Shown here piece by piece: positions 26,302 to 33,025 of a stretch of DNA of 33,025 bases. Origin of the DNA: Comamonadaceae bacterium (GTDB taxonomy: Bacteria; Pseudomonadota; Gammaproteobacteria; Burkholderiales; Burkholderiaceae_C); contig CANGHG010000007.1 of NCBI GenBank assembly GCA_947453645.1, positions 1-33,025 on the forward strand. Reading direction: 5' to 3'. The stretch's first letter is position 1. The number at the start of each line of letters is the position of its first letter. The notes beneath the pieces are model-generated. The model did not search any database and was not told the origin of the DNA. It saw nothing but the letters and a program-made list of their open reading frames with translations. The position numbers were made by a program, and so were the translations under genes.

Positions 26302-26748
26302 ATGGCAGACAACCTCGAACCCGTCTTTCAAATTCAACGCGTCTATCTCAAAGACCTGTCTTTGGAACAGCCCAATTCACCTGCCATTTTGTTGTCGCAA
26401 GAAACCCCCAGCGTGGACATCCAAATTGGCATTGGCTCTGAACAAATTGGCGATGGTGTTTACGAAGTCGTGGTCACCGCCACCGTCACCACCAAAATCA
26501 AAGAACAAACCATGTTCTTGGTAGAAGCCAAGCAAGCGGGCATTTTCGAAATTCGCCACATGCCCGACGGTCAACTCGAGCCCATTCAAGGCATTGCTTG
26601 CCCTCAAATCGTCTATCCCTATTTGCGCGGCAACGTGGCTGATGTGATTCAGCGCGCTGGTTTCCCGCCAGTGCACATGGCGGAAATCAATTTCCAAGCC
26701 ATGTACGACCAGCAGCAACAAATGAAAGCTGAGCAGCAACTGCAGTGA
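26302..26748 (+). CDS. secB: Protein-export chaperone SecB
   Basis: SecB is a tetrameric cytoplasmic chaperone that holds preproteins unfolded and passes them to SecA. The 148-residue product has the family signatures [14 protein letters not shown] near the N-terminus, the acidic [12 protein letters not shown] beta region, and the [16 protein letters not shown] segment near the C-terminus, followed by a Gln-rich tail. An AGGAAG ribosome binding site at 26292-26297 supports the ATG at 26302 over an in-frame upstream start. Its stop overlaps the GTG start of gpsA by four bases. Confidence 0.97.
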   Translation: MADNLEPVFQIQRVYLKDLSLEQPNSPAILLSQETPSVDIQIGIGSEQIGDGVYEVVVTATVTTKIKEQTMFLVEAKQAGIFEIRHMPDGQLEPIQGIACPQIVYPYLRGNVADVIQRAGFPPVHMAEINFQAMYDQQQQMKAEQQLQ

Positions 26749-27758
26749 AACTGCTCATTCTTGGCGCGGGTGCCTGGGGAACGGCGCTCGCCATTCAAGC
26801 CAGCCCACGCCACGAAGTCACTTTGTGGGCGCGCCACCCAGGGTTGGTGGACGACATGCGTTCTCGCCATGTCAACCAGCGCTATTTGCCCGGTCAACCC
26901 CTGCCCGACAACTTGACGCTCAGTGCGGCCGCGCTGAGCGAATGCGTGCCAACAGCCGACTTGGTGGTGTTGGGGACACCCATGTCTGCCTTGCGCGACA
27001 TGCTCTTGGCCACGGCCCCTTTGCTGGGTGAACGTCCCTTGGCTTGGTTGTGCAAAGGCTTTGAAGCGGTGCAACCCTCGATTGCCAACACCCATGCGGC
27101 TTTTGGCCTGCTGGCGCACGAGGTCCAGCAGCAAGTGGCCCCGCAAATGAAGGCGGGCATGCTCAGTGGCCCCAGCTTTGCGCAAGAGGTGGCGGCGCGT
27201 CAGCCCGCCGCCTTGGTCGCCGCCAGCAGCCATGCGGGCGTGCGCGACGCCTTGGTGCAGGCCTTTCATGGCGACAACCTGCGGGTCTATGCCAATGAGG
27301 ACATGGTGGGCGTGGAGGTGGGCGGCGCGGTGAAAAACCTCATGGCCATTGCCACGGGCATGTGCGATGGTCTGCAACTGGGCATGAATGCGCGTGCCGC
27401 GCTCATCACCCGCGGCTTGTCGGAAATGACGCGCTTGGGCTTGGCCATGGGTGCCAAGGCTGACACCTTCATGGGCTTGAGTGGCTTGGGTGACTTGGTG
27501 CTGACCGCCACGGGTGACTTGAGCCGCAACCGTCAAGTGGGCTTGGCACTGGCACAAGGCAAGTCTTTGGACCAAGTGCTGCAGGCCTTGGGCCATGTGG
27601 CCGAGGGTGTTTACAGCGCCCACACCGTGTTGCAACGCGCCCAGCATCTGGGGGTGGACATGCCAATCACCCAGGCCGTGGTGTCGGTCTTGCAAGGTCA
27701 AATCTCGCCGCCGCAAGCGGTGTCGGCCTTGATGGGGCGGGGCGCTAAAGGCGAATAG
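26745..27758 (+). CDS. gpsA: Glycerol-3-phosphate dehydrogenase [NAD(P)+]
   Basis: GpsA reduces dihydroxyacetone phosphate to sn-glycerol-3-phosphate for phospholipid synthesis. The 337-residue product begins with the Rossmann motif GAGAWGTA (7-14), and carries the active-site lysines K104 (CKGFE) and K197 in [22 protein letters not shown] (141-150) and [11 protein letters not shown] are further family marks. The start is GTG at 26745, overlapping the secB stop (GTGA), a secB-gpsA coupling known widely in proteobacteria. The stop is followed directly by a duplicated repeat shared with the end of panC. Confidence 0.96.
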   Translation: MKLLILGAGAWGTALAIQASPRHEVTLWARHPGLVDDMRSRHVNQRYLPGQPLPDNLTLSAAALSECVPTADLVVLGTPMSALRDMLLATAPLLGERPLAWLCKGFEAVQPSIANTHAAFGLLAHEVQQQVAPQMKAGMLSGPSFAQEVAARQPAALVAASSHAGVRDALVQAFHGDNLRVYANEDMVGVEVGGAVKNLMAIATGMCDGLQLGMNARAALITRGLSEMTRLGLAMGAKADTFMGLSGLGDLVLTATGDLSRNRQVGLALAQGKSLDQVLQALGHVAEGVYSAHTVLQRAQHLGVDMPITQAVVSVLQGQISPPQAVSALMGRGAKGE

Positions 27759-27760
27759 CC

Positions 27761-27816
27761 GTCCTTGCGAGCGAAGCGAAGCAATCCCCCGTCATTGCGA
27801 GCGCAGCGAAGCAATC
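27761..27816. repeat. Two tandem copies of a 26-base dispersed-type repeat between gpsA and panC
   Basis: Copy 1 is at 27761-27786 and copy 2 at 27791-27816, separated by four bases. They match at 24 of 26 positions. Each carries the core TTGCGAGCG-AGCGAAGCAATC, with short inverted ends (TTGC/GCAA). Closely similar sequences occur as dispersed intergenic repeats in many bacterial genomes, from memory. Copy 2 lies almost wholly inside the 3' end of panC and encodes its last residues. No T-run follows either copy, so a terminator role between the convergent genes is uncertain. Confidence 0.85.
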
Positions 27817-28673
27817 GTCTCAAGCTCCAGGTTGTCAATCAACCGGGTTTGGCCCAACTTGGCCGCTCCCAACACCACCAAAGGCGCATCTGTCACAGCG
27901 GACAAAGGCGACATGTCCAAGCGATGGCGCACGGTCAGGTAGTCGGGTTGCCAGCCTAAAGAACGCAACTGGTCCATGGCTGCAATCTCCAAAGCGGGCA
28001 AGTTCAAGTCAAGACCTGAAGCTGTCCTGTCTCGAACATGGGCAGCCAAGTTTTTCAACGCCGCAGACAGTTGCACCGCCTGAGCTCGTTCGGCAGGGGA
28101 CAAATACATGTTGCGTGAACTCAGCGCCAAACCGTCTGGGGCGCGGGTGGTGGGGCAGGTGACGATCTCAATGGGGAGCGCAAACTGGCGCACCATGTGC
28201 CGAATGATCAGCTGTTGCTGGTAGTCCTTCTGGCCAAACAAGGCCACACCAGCGCTGCCGTTGAAAACGCAGCTGAAGAGTTTCATCACCACGGTACAGA
28301 CACCCGTGAAAAAGCCAGGACGGAATTCGCCTTCCAAGATGTTGGCCAAGACGGGGTCAGGCAGCACTTTGAAGGTTTGCGGCTGGGGATACAACTCGGC
28401 TTCAAGGGGCGCAAACAGCACATCGCAGCCCAGGGCTTCAAGCAAGGCGCAATCGTTGTCAAAGGTGCGGGGGTAGCTGTCGAAATCCTCGTGCGGCAAA
28501 AACTGCAAGCGATTCACAAAGATGCTGGCCACCAAGGCGTCGCCCAATGGCTTTGCTTGGCGCAGCAAGGATGCATGCCCTTGGTGCAAATTGCCCATGG
28601 TGGGCACAAAAGCGGGTTTGTCAGCGTGGGCCAAGTGCTGTCGCAACTCGGCCACGGTACGGGCGATGAACAT
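27792..28673 (-). CDS. panC: Pantothenate synthetase
   Basis: PanC joins pantoate and beta-alanine with ATP to give pantothenate, the precursor of coenzyme A. The 293-residue product has the nucleotide-binding MGNLHQGHASLL (HxGH) motif near 26-37, FFTGVCTVVMKLF and FGQKDYQQ in the middle, and the KMSKS-like SSRNMYLS. The family normally ends near RLIDNLEL; here the frame runs on through a 26-base repeat that adds TIASLRSQ and provides the TGA stop. The ATG lies three bases after the panB stop, so panB and panC are co-transcribed. Confidence 0.95.
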   Translation of the reverse strand: MFIARTVAELRQHLAHADKPAFVPTMGNLHQGHASLLRQAKPLGDALVASIFVNRLQFLPHEDFDSYPRTFDNDCALLEALGCDVLFAPLEAELYPQPQTFKVLPDPVLANILEGEFRPGFFTGVCTVVMKLFSCVFNGSAGVALFGQKDYQQQLIIRHMVRQFALPIEIVTCPTTRAPDGLALSSRNMYLSPAERAQAVQLSAALKNLAAHVRDRTASGLDLNLPALEIAAMDQLRSLGWQPDYLTVRHRLDMSPLSAVTDAPLVVLGAAKLGQTRLIDNLELETIASLRSQ

Positions 28674-28676
28674 GAA

Positions 28677-29546
28677 TTACCAGGCGTGGAGTGTGTTGTC
28701 GGGAAAGCTGCCGTCCTTGACCGCCGCCACATAGCGTTGCAAGGCGGATAACACGCTGTCGGTGCCGGTCATGAAGTTACGCACGAACTTGGGGTTCTTG
28801 CCCAAGTTGATGCCCAGCATGTCGTGCAGCACCAGCACCTGTCCGGCGGTGCCGTTGCCAGCCCCGATGCCAATGGTGTGGCACTTGGGCAAGGCCTGGG
28901 TGAGGGTGGTGGACAAAGCCGCAGGCACCATTTCCAGCACCAGCATGGCCGCGCCGGCGTCTTGCAGGGCCATGGCGTCTTGGTGGAGTTGGGCGGCCGA
29001 TTCGGGGTCGCGGCCTTGGACCCGGTAGCCGCCCAAGGCGTGAACGGTTTGGGGTGTGAGGCCCAAATGACCGCACACGGGAATGCCACGTTGCACCAAG
29101 AAATGAGCGGTTTCGGGGGCCCAGTCGCCGCCTTCCAGCTTCACCATGTGGGCGCCCGCCTGCATCAGCACGATGGCACTGCGCAGGGCTTGTTCAGGGG
29201 ACTCTTGGTAGGTGCCAAAGGGCAGGTCGCCAATCACCCAAGCCGTGCCTTGCACCCTGCGCAAACCACGCACCACGCTTTCGGTGTGATAGCGCATGGT
29301 CTCCAAACTCACGCCAGCCGTGCTGTGCAAGCCTTGGCAGACCATGCCCAGGGAGTCGCCGACCAAGATGCATTCAATGCCAGCGGCGTCAGCCACGGCG
29401 GCAAAGGTGGCGTCGTAGGCGGTGATCATGGTGATCTTCTCGCCACGGGCTCGCATCTCGTTCAAGCGGGGCAGGCTGATGGGCTTGCGCGACGCCATGT
29501 CGGCGGCGGGTGGCAAGGTACCGTAGGGACTGGCAGCGTTGGTCAT
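28677..29546 (-). CDS. panB: 3-methyl-2-oxobutanoate hydroxymethyltransferase
   Basis: PanB transfers a hydroxymethyl group from 5,10-methylene-tetrahydrofolate to 3-methyl-2-oxobutanoate, giving ketopantoate in pantothenate synthesis. The 289-residue product has [17 protein letters not shown] near 40-56, the metal-binding VGDSLGMV near 62-69, HMVKLEGG with its metal-site Glu, GHLGLTPQ, and the catalytic [27 protein letters not shown] is a strong family mark. It lies between scpA (21-base gap) and panC (3-base gap) on the same strand. Confidence 0.96.
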   Translation of the reverse strand: MTNAASPYGTLPPAADMASRKPISLPRLNEMRARGEKITMITAYDATFAAVADAAGIECILVGDSLGMVCQGLHSTAGVSLETMRYHTESVVRGLRRVQGTAWVIGDLPFGTYQESPEQALRSAIVLMQAGAHMVKLEGGDWAPETAHFLVQRGIPVCGHLGLTPQTVHALGGYRVQGRDPESAAQLHQDAMALQDAGAAMLVLEMVPAALSTTLTQALPKCHTIGIGAGNGTAGQVLVLHDMLGINLGKNPKFVRNFMTGTDSVLSALQRYVAAVKDGSFPDNTLHAW

Positions 29547-29567
29547 GCGTGTTCTCCCCTTCCAGAT

Positions 29568-30422
29568 TCAATTCGTGGGCGCATAAGCCAGGCGCACATA
29601 AATGGGCGCATAGGCTTCGGCCTGGGTGATGTCCACCAAGGTTTCTTTGCCAAGTTCGAGCAAGGCGATGAAGGTGACCAGCATGACGGGCACGCCCAAG
29701 CTGGCGTCGAACAAATCTTGGAACTCGACAAAGCGTTGGCCTTGGAGTTTTTTCAGCACGATGCTCATGTGCTCGCGCACCGAGAGCTCTTGGCGGCTGA
29801 TTTTGTGGTGCTCGACCAGCTTGGCGCGACGCAAGATGTCGGCCCAGGCTTGCTGCAATTCCAGTGCTTCCACATGCGGGAAACGCGGTTGAAAGGACTG
29901 CTCGATGTAGACCTGAGCCCGTAAAAAGTCCCGTCCCTGCTGGGGTGCTTCGTTCAGGCGGGCGGCGGCCAACTTGAGTTGCTCGTACTCCAGCAAGCGG
30001 CGCACCAGCTCGGCGCGCGGGTCTTCTGGCTCCACGCCCTCGGGCACTTTCTTGGGCGGCAGCAGCATGCGGGACTTGATTTCAATCAGCATGGCGGCCA
30101 TGAGCAGGTACTCAGCAGCCAACTCCAGGTTGGTTTTGCGGATTTCCTCGACATAACTCAGGTACTGGCGGGTCAGGCCCGCCATGGGGATGTCCAGGAT
30201 GTTGAAGTTTTGCTTGCGAATCAGGTAGAGCAGCAAGTCCAGCGGGCCTTCAAACGCTTCCAAGAAGATTTGCAGCGCATCGGGCGGGATGTACAAATCT
30301 TGCGGCATGGCAAACAGCGGTTCGCCATACAAGCGTGCCACGGCCACGTGGTCGATGACCGTGGGCATGTGGGGCAAATCGGCGTTTGGGCCTTGCCAAT
30401 TCGCCTGGGGGGTGGTGCTCAC
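29568..30422 (-). CDS. scpA: Segregation and condensation protein A (kleisin)
   Basis: ScpA bridges the SMC ATPase heads and, with ScpB, forms the condensin that organises and segregates the chromosome. The 284-residue product has the kleisin hallmark FEGPLDLLLYLIRKQNFNI near 75-93, then DIPMAGLTRQYLSY and the EYLLMAAMLIEIKSRMLLP helix. The SMC-contacting winged-helix region lies at the C-terminus. The start is GTG at 30422, overlapping the DUF3460 stop by four bases. I see no scpB next to it. Linkage with panB and panC is known in related genomes and has no clear functional meaning. Confidence 0.94.
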   Translation of the reverse strand: MSTTPQANWQGPNADLPHMPTVIDHVAVARLYGEPLFAMPQDLYIPPDALQIFLEAFEGPLDLLLYLIRKQNFNILDIPMAGLTRQYLSYVEEIRKTNLELAAEYLLMAAMLIEIKSRMLLPPKKVPEGVEPEDPRAELVRRLLEYEQLKLAAARLNEAPQQGRDFLRAQVYIEQSFQPRFPHVEALELQQAWADILRRAKLVEHHKISRQELSVREHMSIVLKKLQGQRFVEFQDLFDASLGVPVMLVTFIALLELGKETLVDITQAEAYAPIYVRLAYAPTN

Positions 30423-30628
30423 TTGCTGCCAGCGTTGAAGTAAACGTAGGGTTGTTGGGGCACCCTTGCGGCCTGGAAGTCGGCTTGGGCGTCACGGTCC
30501 ACCGACTTGTCCCACAGCAGCGAGCGGCCCTGGCGTTGCTCGGCTTCCAACGTGGGCTTTTGCGCCTTGAGCTGCTGGATGAACGCTTGGGCTTCAGAGG
30601 TGTATTCGGGTCGGGCAAACAAAGACAT
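30419..30628 (-). CDS. DUF3460 family small protein
   Basis: This 69-residue protein (MSLFARPEYTSEAQAFIQQLKAQKP...) matches the DUF3460 family found next to scpA in Burkholderiales. It is soluble and charged, with a predicted helix at about 11-35 and a Pro-rich C-terminal part that includes RVPQQPYVYF. No catalytic motif is visible and its function is unknown. A GGAG ribosome binding site lies about 10 bases before the ATG at 30628. Its stop overlaps the scpA start (GTGA), so the two are translationally coupled. Confidence 0.85.
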   Translation of the reverse strand: MSLFARPEYTSEAQAFIQQLKAQKPTLEAEQRQGRSLLWDKSVDRDAQADFQAARVPQQPYVYFNAGSK

Positions 30629-30657
30629 GACGGGGGTACTCCAAGGGGAGCCGCATT

Positions 30658-32286
30658 CTACCCAGCCAGGGTTTTCAGGGCATGGGCCCAATCAGGCTGC
30701 ACCTGGTCCGCACCCAACAGCGCCAGCAAGTTGGTGCGTTGCAGCAAGTCGCTGGCTTGCTGGTTCAAACCCGTCAGCACCAGGCGAACGCCCGCTTTTT
30801 GGCAACTGCGCCACAGGCTGTGCAAGGCGTCAGCCCCGCTGGTGTCCATGTAAATCAGGCCGCTGCAATCGAGCACCAGCGCCTCTTGCGGCAGTTGAAG
30901 GCTCAGCTTTTCCAACAAATCGACCGCGCCAAAAAACAAAGCGCCTTGCAAACCCCAGACCTGCACCTGCGGGCTGTGGTGCAAGGCTTGGCAGCGGGTC
31001 AGGCTGGAAATACGGTAGACAAAAATAAGGCAGGCGGCCAGCAGACCCACCTCGAAGGCCACGGTCAAATTGACCAACACCGTCAGCCCAAAAACCGCCA
31101 ACAGGGTGAGCCGATAGGACCAGCGAAATTGCTTGAGCTGGGCAAAGGCTCGCCAGTTGCCCATGTTCCAAGCGACCGAGATCAGGATGGCGCTCAAAGC
31201 CCCCAGCGGAATGTGCGACACCAAGGGCGCTGCCAAGAGCACCACCAGCAACAAGCCCAAAGAATGCACCATGCCAGCCAGCGGACTGCTGGCGCCGTTT
31301 TTCAAATTGGTCATGGTGCGGGCAATGGCTCCCGTGGCAGGCATGCCGCCGACCAAGGGCACGACCATGTTGGCAATGCCTTGGGCCATCAGCTCTTGGT
31401 TGGGGTTGTGGCGGTCGTCGATCATGCCGTCGGCCACGCGCGCGCACAGCAGCGAGGTGATGGCACCCAACATGGCCAAGGTGAAACTGGGGGCGAGCAA
31501 GCTTGGCAGTTGTGCCCATGAAGCGTTGGGCCAGACCAGGGTCGGCAAGCCTGCTGGAATGCCCCCAAAACGGCTGCCCAAGGTTTCCACTGGCCAGTCG
31601 CTCAGGTAAGTCCCTGCAGTCGCAACCAACATGACCAACATGGGGCTGGGCATCAGCGCCAGGCGTTGGGACCAAGCGCTTGACAGCAGGCGTGGCACGC
31701 CAAATTGCCACCAGGCCAAGAGCATCACACTGCCCAGGGTCAGCACCAAGGTGGCCGGGTTGGTTTGGTCCAGGTGGGTGAAGACCACGCCCAGCAAAGA
31801 CAAGACATCGGCAGGCATTTGGGCGATGGGCAAGCCCAAACAATCTTTCATTTGCAGCATGGCAATCAGCACGGCAATGCCATTGGTGAAGCCAATCACC
31901 ACGGCCACTGGGATGAAGCGAATCAACACGCCCATGTGCAGCACGCCCATCAACAGCAACCACAGCCCCGACATCATGGTAGCCAGCAGCAAACCGCCCA
32001 CGCCGTGCTGCAACACGATGCCGTAAACAATGACGATGAAGGCGCCTGCGGGGCCGCCAATTTGCACCCGACTGCCGCCCAAGGCCGAGATGAGCAAGCC
32101 GCCCACGATGGCGGTGATCAGACCCGCTTCGGGCTTCAAACCCGAGGCGATGGCAAAGGCCATGGACAAAGGCAGGGCCACCACGCTCACCGTCAAACCC
32201 GCGCCCAAGTCTTTGACAAAACGTCCTCGGTTGTAGCCCTGCAAGGCCTCGAACAGCTTGGGTTTGAAGTGCAGGCCCAGGCTCAT
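30658..32286 (-). CDS. SulP family anion transporter with STAS domain
   Basis: This 542-residue inner-membrane protein belongs to the SLC26/SulP family, which carries sulfate, bicarbonate or other anions; the substrate cannot be read from sequence. From the ATG at 32286 it begins GLHFKPKLFEALQGYNRGRF. It has about 10 to 14 hydrophobic helices, with the signatures GLTVSVVALPLSMAFAIASG and GGSRVQIGGPAGAFIVIVYG. A STAS domain lies at about 435-530 with LVLDCSGLIYMDTSGADAL. An extension to 32310 is unlikely, since the ATG overlaps the stop of the upstream nucleotidyltransferase gene (ATGA). It is followed by DUF3460 after 29 bases. Confidence 0.92.
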   Translation of the reverse strand: MSLGLHFKPKLFEALQGYNRGRFVKDLGAGLTVSVVALPLSMAFAIASGLKPEAGLITAIVGGLLISALGGSRVQIGGPAGAFIVIVYGIVLQHGVGGLLLATMMSGLWLLLMGVLHMGVLIRFIPVAVVIGFTNGIAVLIAMLQMKDCLGLPIAQMPADVLSLLGVVFTHLDQTNPATLVLTLGSVMLLAWWQFGVPRLLSSAWSQRLALMPSPMLVMLVATAGTYLSDWPVETLGSRFGGIPAGLPTLVWPNASWAQLPSLLAPSFTLAMLGAITSLLCARVADGMIDDRHNPNQELMAQGIANMVVPLVGGMPATGAIARTMTNLKNGASSPLAGMVHSLGLLLVVLLAAPLVSHIPLGALSAILISVAWNMGNWRAFAQLKQFRWSYRLTLLAVFGLTVLVNLTVAFEVGLLAACLIFVYRISSLTRCQALHHSPQVQVWGLQGALFFGAVDLLEKLSLQLPQEALVLDCSGLIYMDTSGADALHSLWRSCQKAGVRLVLTGLNQQASDLLQRTNLLALLGADQVQPDWAHALKTLAG

Positions 32287-32918
32287 TCGGGAGCCCAGGC
32301 GGGAGGCCAACTGAGGGTTCTGCCAGTTCTTTGGGTGAACAAGTCCAGGTCTGCCAGGTGGTCCAAGTCGGTGGTGTAGTGGCTGTTGTCAGTGGCAAAC
32401 GGCTGTACTTGAGGCCGGTGGGCTTGCCGCCATTCCTGGCAACCGAAGGCTGGGCCTTGCGCCAAGATGGCGTCGCGGGCCTCGGCGCTCAACATCACCG
32501 GGTTGCCAGGGACGCCGTCCACCATGGGAAACACCATGTGTGTCGCAACTGGTCTGGCGGCGAATTGCGTACAGAGGGCCGTCACATCGGTGGCGTCCAA
32601 CAAGGGTTGATCGGCCAACATCATGAGCACGCCTTCGCTGCCATGGGGCACAGCCTGCAGCCCCAGGCGCTGCGAGGACACCAGGCCGTCGTCGGGGCGG
32701 GGGTTGTGCACGACATGAATATCCAAGTCTGTCAATGCGGCGGCGATGTCCGAGGCGTAATGCCCCAGCACCACCGTCACCTGGGATGCACCGGCTTGCT
32801 GCAGGCTGTGCACATGGCGGCGAATCAGCGGCTCGCCATCGAGCAACAACAAGGATTTGGGCCTGTGTCCCATGCGAGAACCCGCACCGGCTGCGAGCAA
32901 GACCGCAGCCCAGTTCAT
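32283..32918 (-). CDS. MocA-like nucleotidyltransferase (molybdenum cofactor cytidylyltransferase family)
   Basis: The 211-residue product is an NTP-transferase-3 protein that resembles MocA, which joins CTP to molybdopterin for xanthine-dehydrogenase-type enzymes. It has the nucleotide-binding LAAGAGSRMG (8-17) with K21 in the following RPKSLLLLDGEPLI, the metal-binding ADQPL (102-106), and DGVPGNPVML. The MoCo role is by family resemblance; a MobA-like GTP enzyme is an alternative. I start at the ATG at 32918; a TTG at 32921 is also in frame. The ATG shares a base with the stop of the cut gene upstream, and its stop overlaps the SulP start, so all three are coupled. Confidence 0.85.
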   Translation of the reverse strand: MNWAAVLLAAGAGSRMGHRPKSLLLLDGEPLIRRHVHSLQQAGASQVTVVLGHYASDIAAALTDLDIHVVHNPRPDDGLVSSQRLGLQAVPHGSEGVLMMLADQPLLDATDVTALCTQFAARPVATHMVFPMVDGVPGNPVMLSAEARDAILAQGPAFGCQEWRQAHRPQVQPFATDNSHYTTDLDHLADLDLFTQRTGRTLSWPPAWAPE

Positions 32919-33025
32919 CAATGAATCCGCATGCCGGGCGTGGCGCCTGGCCAGGGTTTGAGCACGTGAATGCCTGGGTGGGCTTTTTCATCGGCATGGC
33001 TGGCGGCCAGCACCATCCCCTCTGA
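32918..33025 (-). CDS. C-terminal fragment of an unidentified protein, cut by the window edge
   Basis: Thirty-five residues and a stop are open to the right edge in the frame that ends at the TGA at 32918-32920. The visible tail includes [20 protein letters not shown] and ends ATPGMRIH. I do not recognise the family. The shared base with the next start codon and the same strand argue that this is a real gene end. MocA-like genes often lie beside xdhC-type genes, but the tail does not let me call that. Confidence 0.6.
   Translation of the reverse strand, partial: SEGMVLAASHADEKAHPGIHVLKPWPGATPGMRIH

Noticed and set aside
26649-27716. 355-codon open frame on the minus strand
   Set aside because: Antisense to gpsA; His/Gln-rich composition typical of a shadow frame.
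27761-27816. CRISPR array or insertion-sequence end
   Set aside because: There are only two copies with a 4-base spacer, no cas genes and no transposase; it fits a small dispersed repeat instead.
30830-32398. 522-codon alternative frame on the minus strand
   Set aside because: Overlaps the SulP gene in another frame; Arg/His/Gly-rich, with no transmembrane pattern or known motif.

Overview
The window looks like chromosome from a betaproteobacterium of the order Burkholderiales, probably family Comamonadaceae (a Limnohabitans/Rhodoferax-like freshwater lineage is my best guess). This rests on recognisable protein sequences and on gene neighbourhoods I know from that group: prfA-hemA, ubiE-ubiJ-ubiB with a Tim44-like gene inside, fmdB-DUF502-aspS, rhodanese-grxC-secB-gpsA, and DUF3460-scpA-panB-panC. 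Coding density is very high, many genes overlap by 1 to 4 bases, and every gap is shorter than 200 bases. I saw no tRNA or rRNA gene, insertion sequence, prophage or CRISPR array.

Layout. 1-2221 (minus): hemA then prfA, with prfA cut by the left edge. 2244-10664 (plus): a small membrane protein, a 1280-residue FAD/Fe-S oxidoreductase that fuses GlcD-like and GlcF-like modules, a DUF971 protein, then the ubiquinone genes ubiE, ubiJ and ubiB with a Tim44-like gene between ubiE and ubiJ. 10667-13556 (minus): a spermidine/putrescine-type ABC importer (binding lipoprotein and two permeases) with no ATPase gene beside it. 13731-16523 (plus): FmdB zinc ribbon, DUF502 membrane protein and aspartyl-tRNA synthetase. 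16524-20262 (plus): an AT-rich promoter region and two translationally coupled, paralogous hybrid histidine kinases. 20377-22491 (plus): folE, DUF429 and a GNAT acetyltransferase. 22449-25478 (minus): gpmA, a CtpA-type protease and a MoeB/ThiF-type E1-like enzyme. 25556-27758 (plus): rhodanese, glutaredoxin, secB and gpsA. 27792-33025 (minus): a cut gene, a MocA-like nucleotidyltransferase, a SulP transporter, DUF3460, scpA, panB and panC.

Most of the window is housekeeping. The main exception is the tandem kinase pair at 16679-20262. The first protein keeps an apparently intact ATP-binding domain but has Ala (A217) where the phosphoacceptor His should be. The second keeps that His (H229) but has lost the key residues of its ATP-binding domain (N-box Asn to Leu, G1 Gly to His, G2 Gly to Ala). 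The two defects are complementary and the genes overlap, so I infer an obligate two-gene kinase in which the first protein phosphorylates the second. Both receiver domains look intact; no separate output regulator is encoded beside them.

Smaller points: a dispersed-type repeat that supplies the last residues and stop codon of panC; a His in AspRS that marks non-discriminating enzymes; a 43-base tail-to-tail coding overlap; a 22-base divergent start region at hemA with -10-like sequences but no ribosome binding site; and a DUF971 gene joined to an Fe-S enzyme gene.
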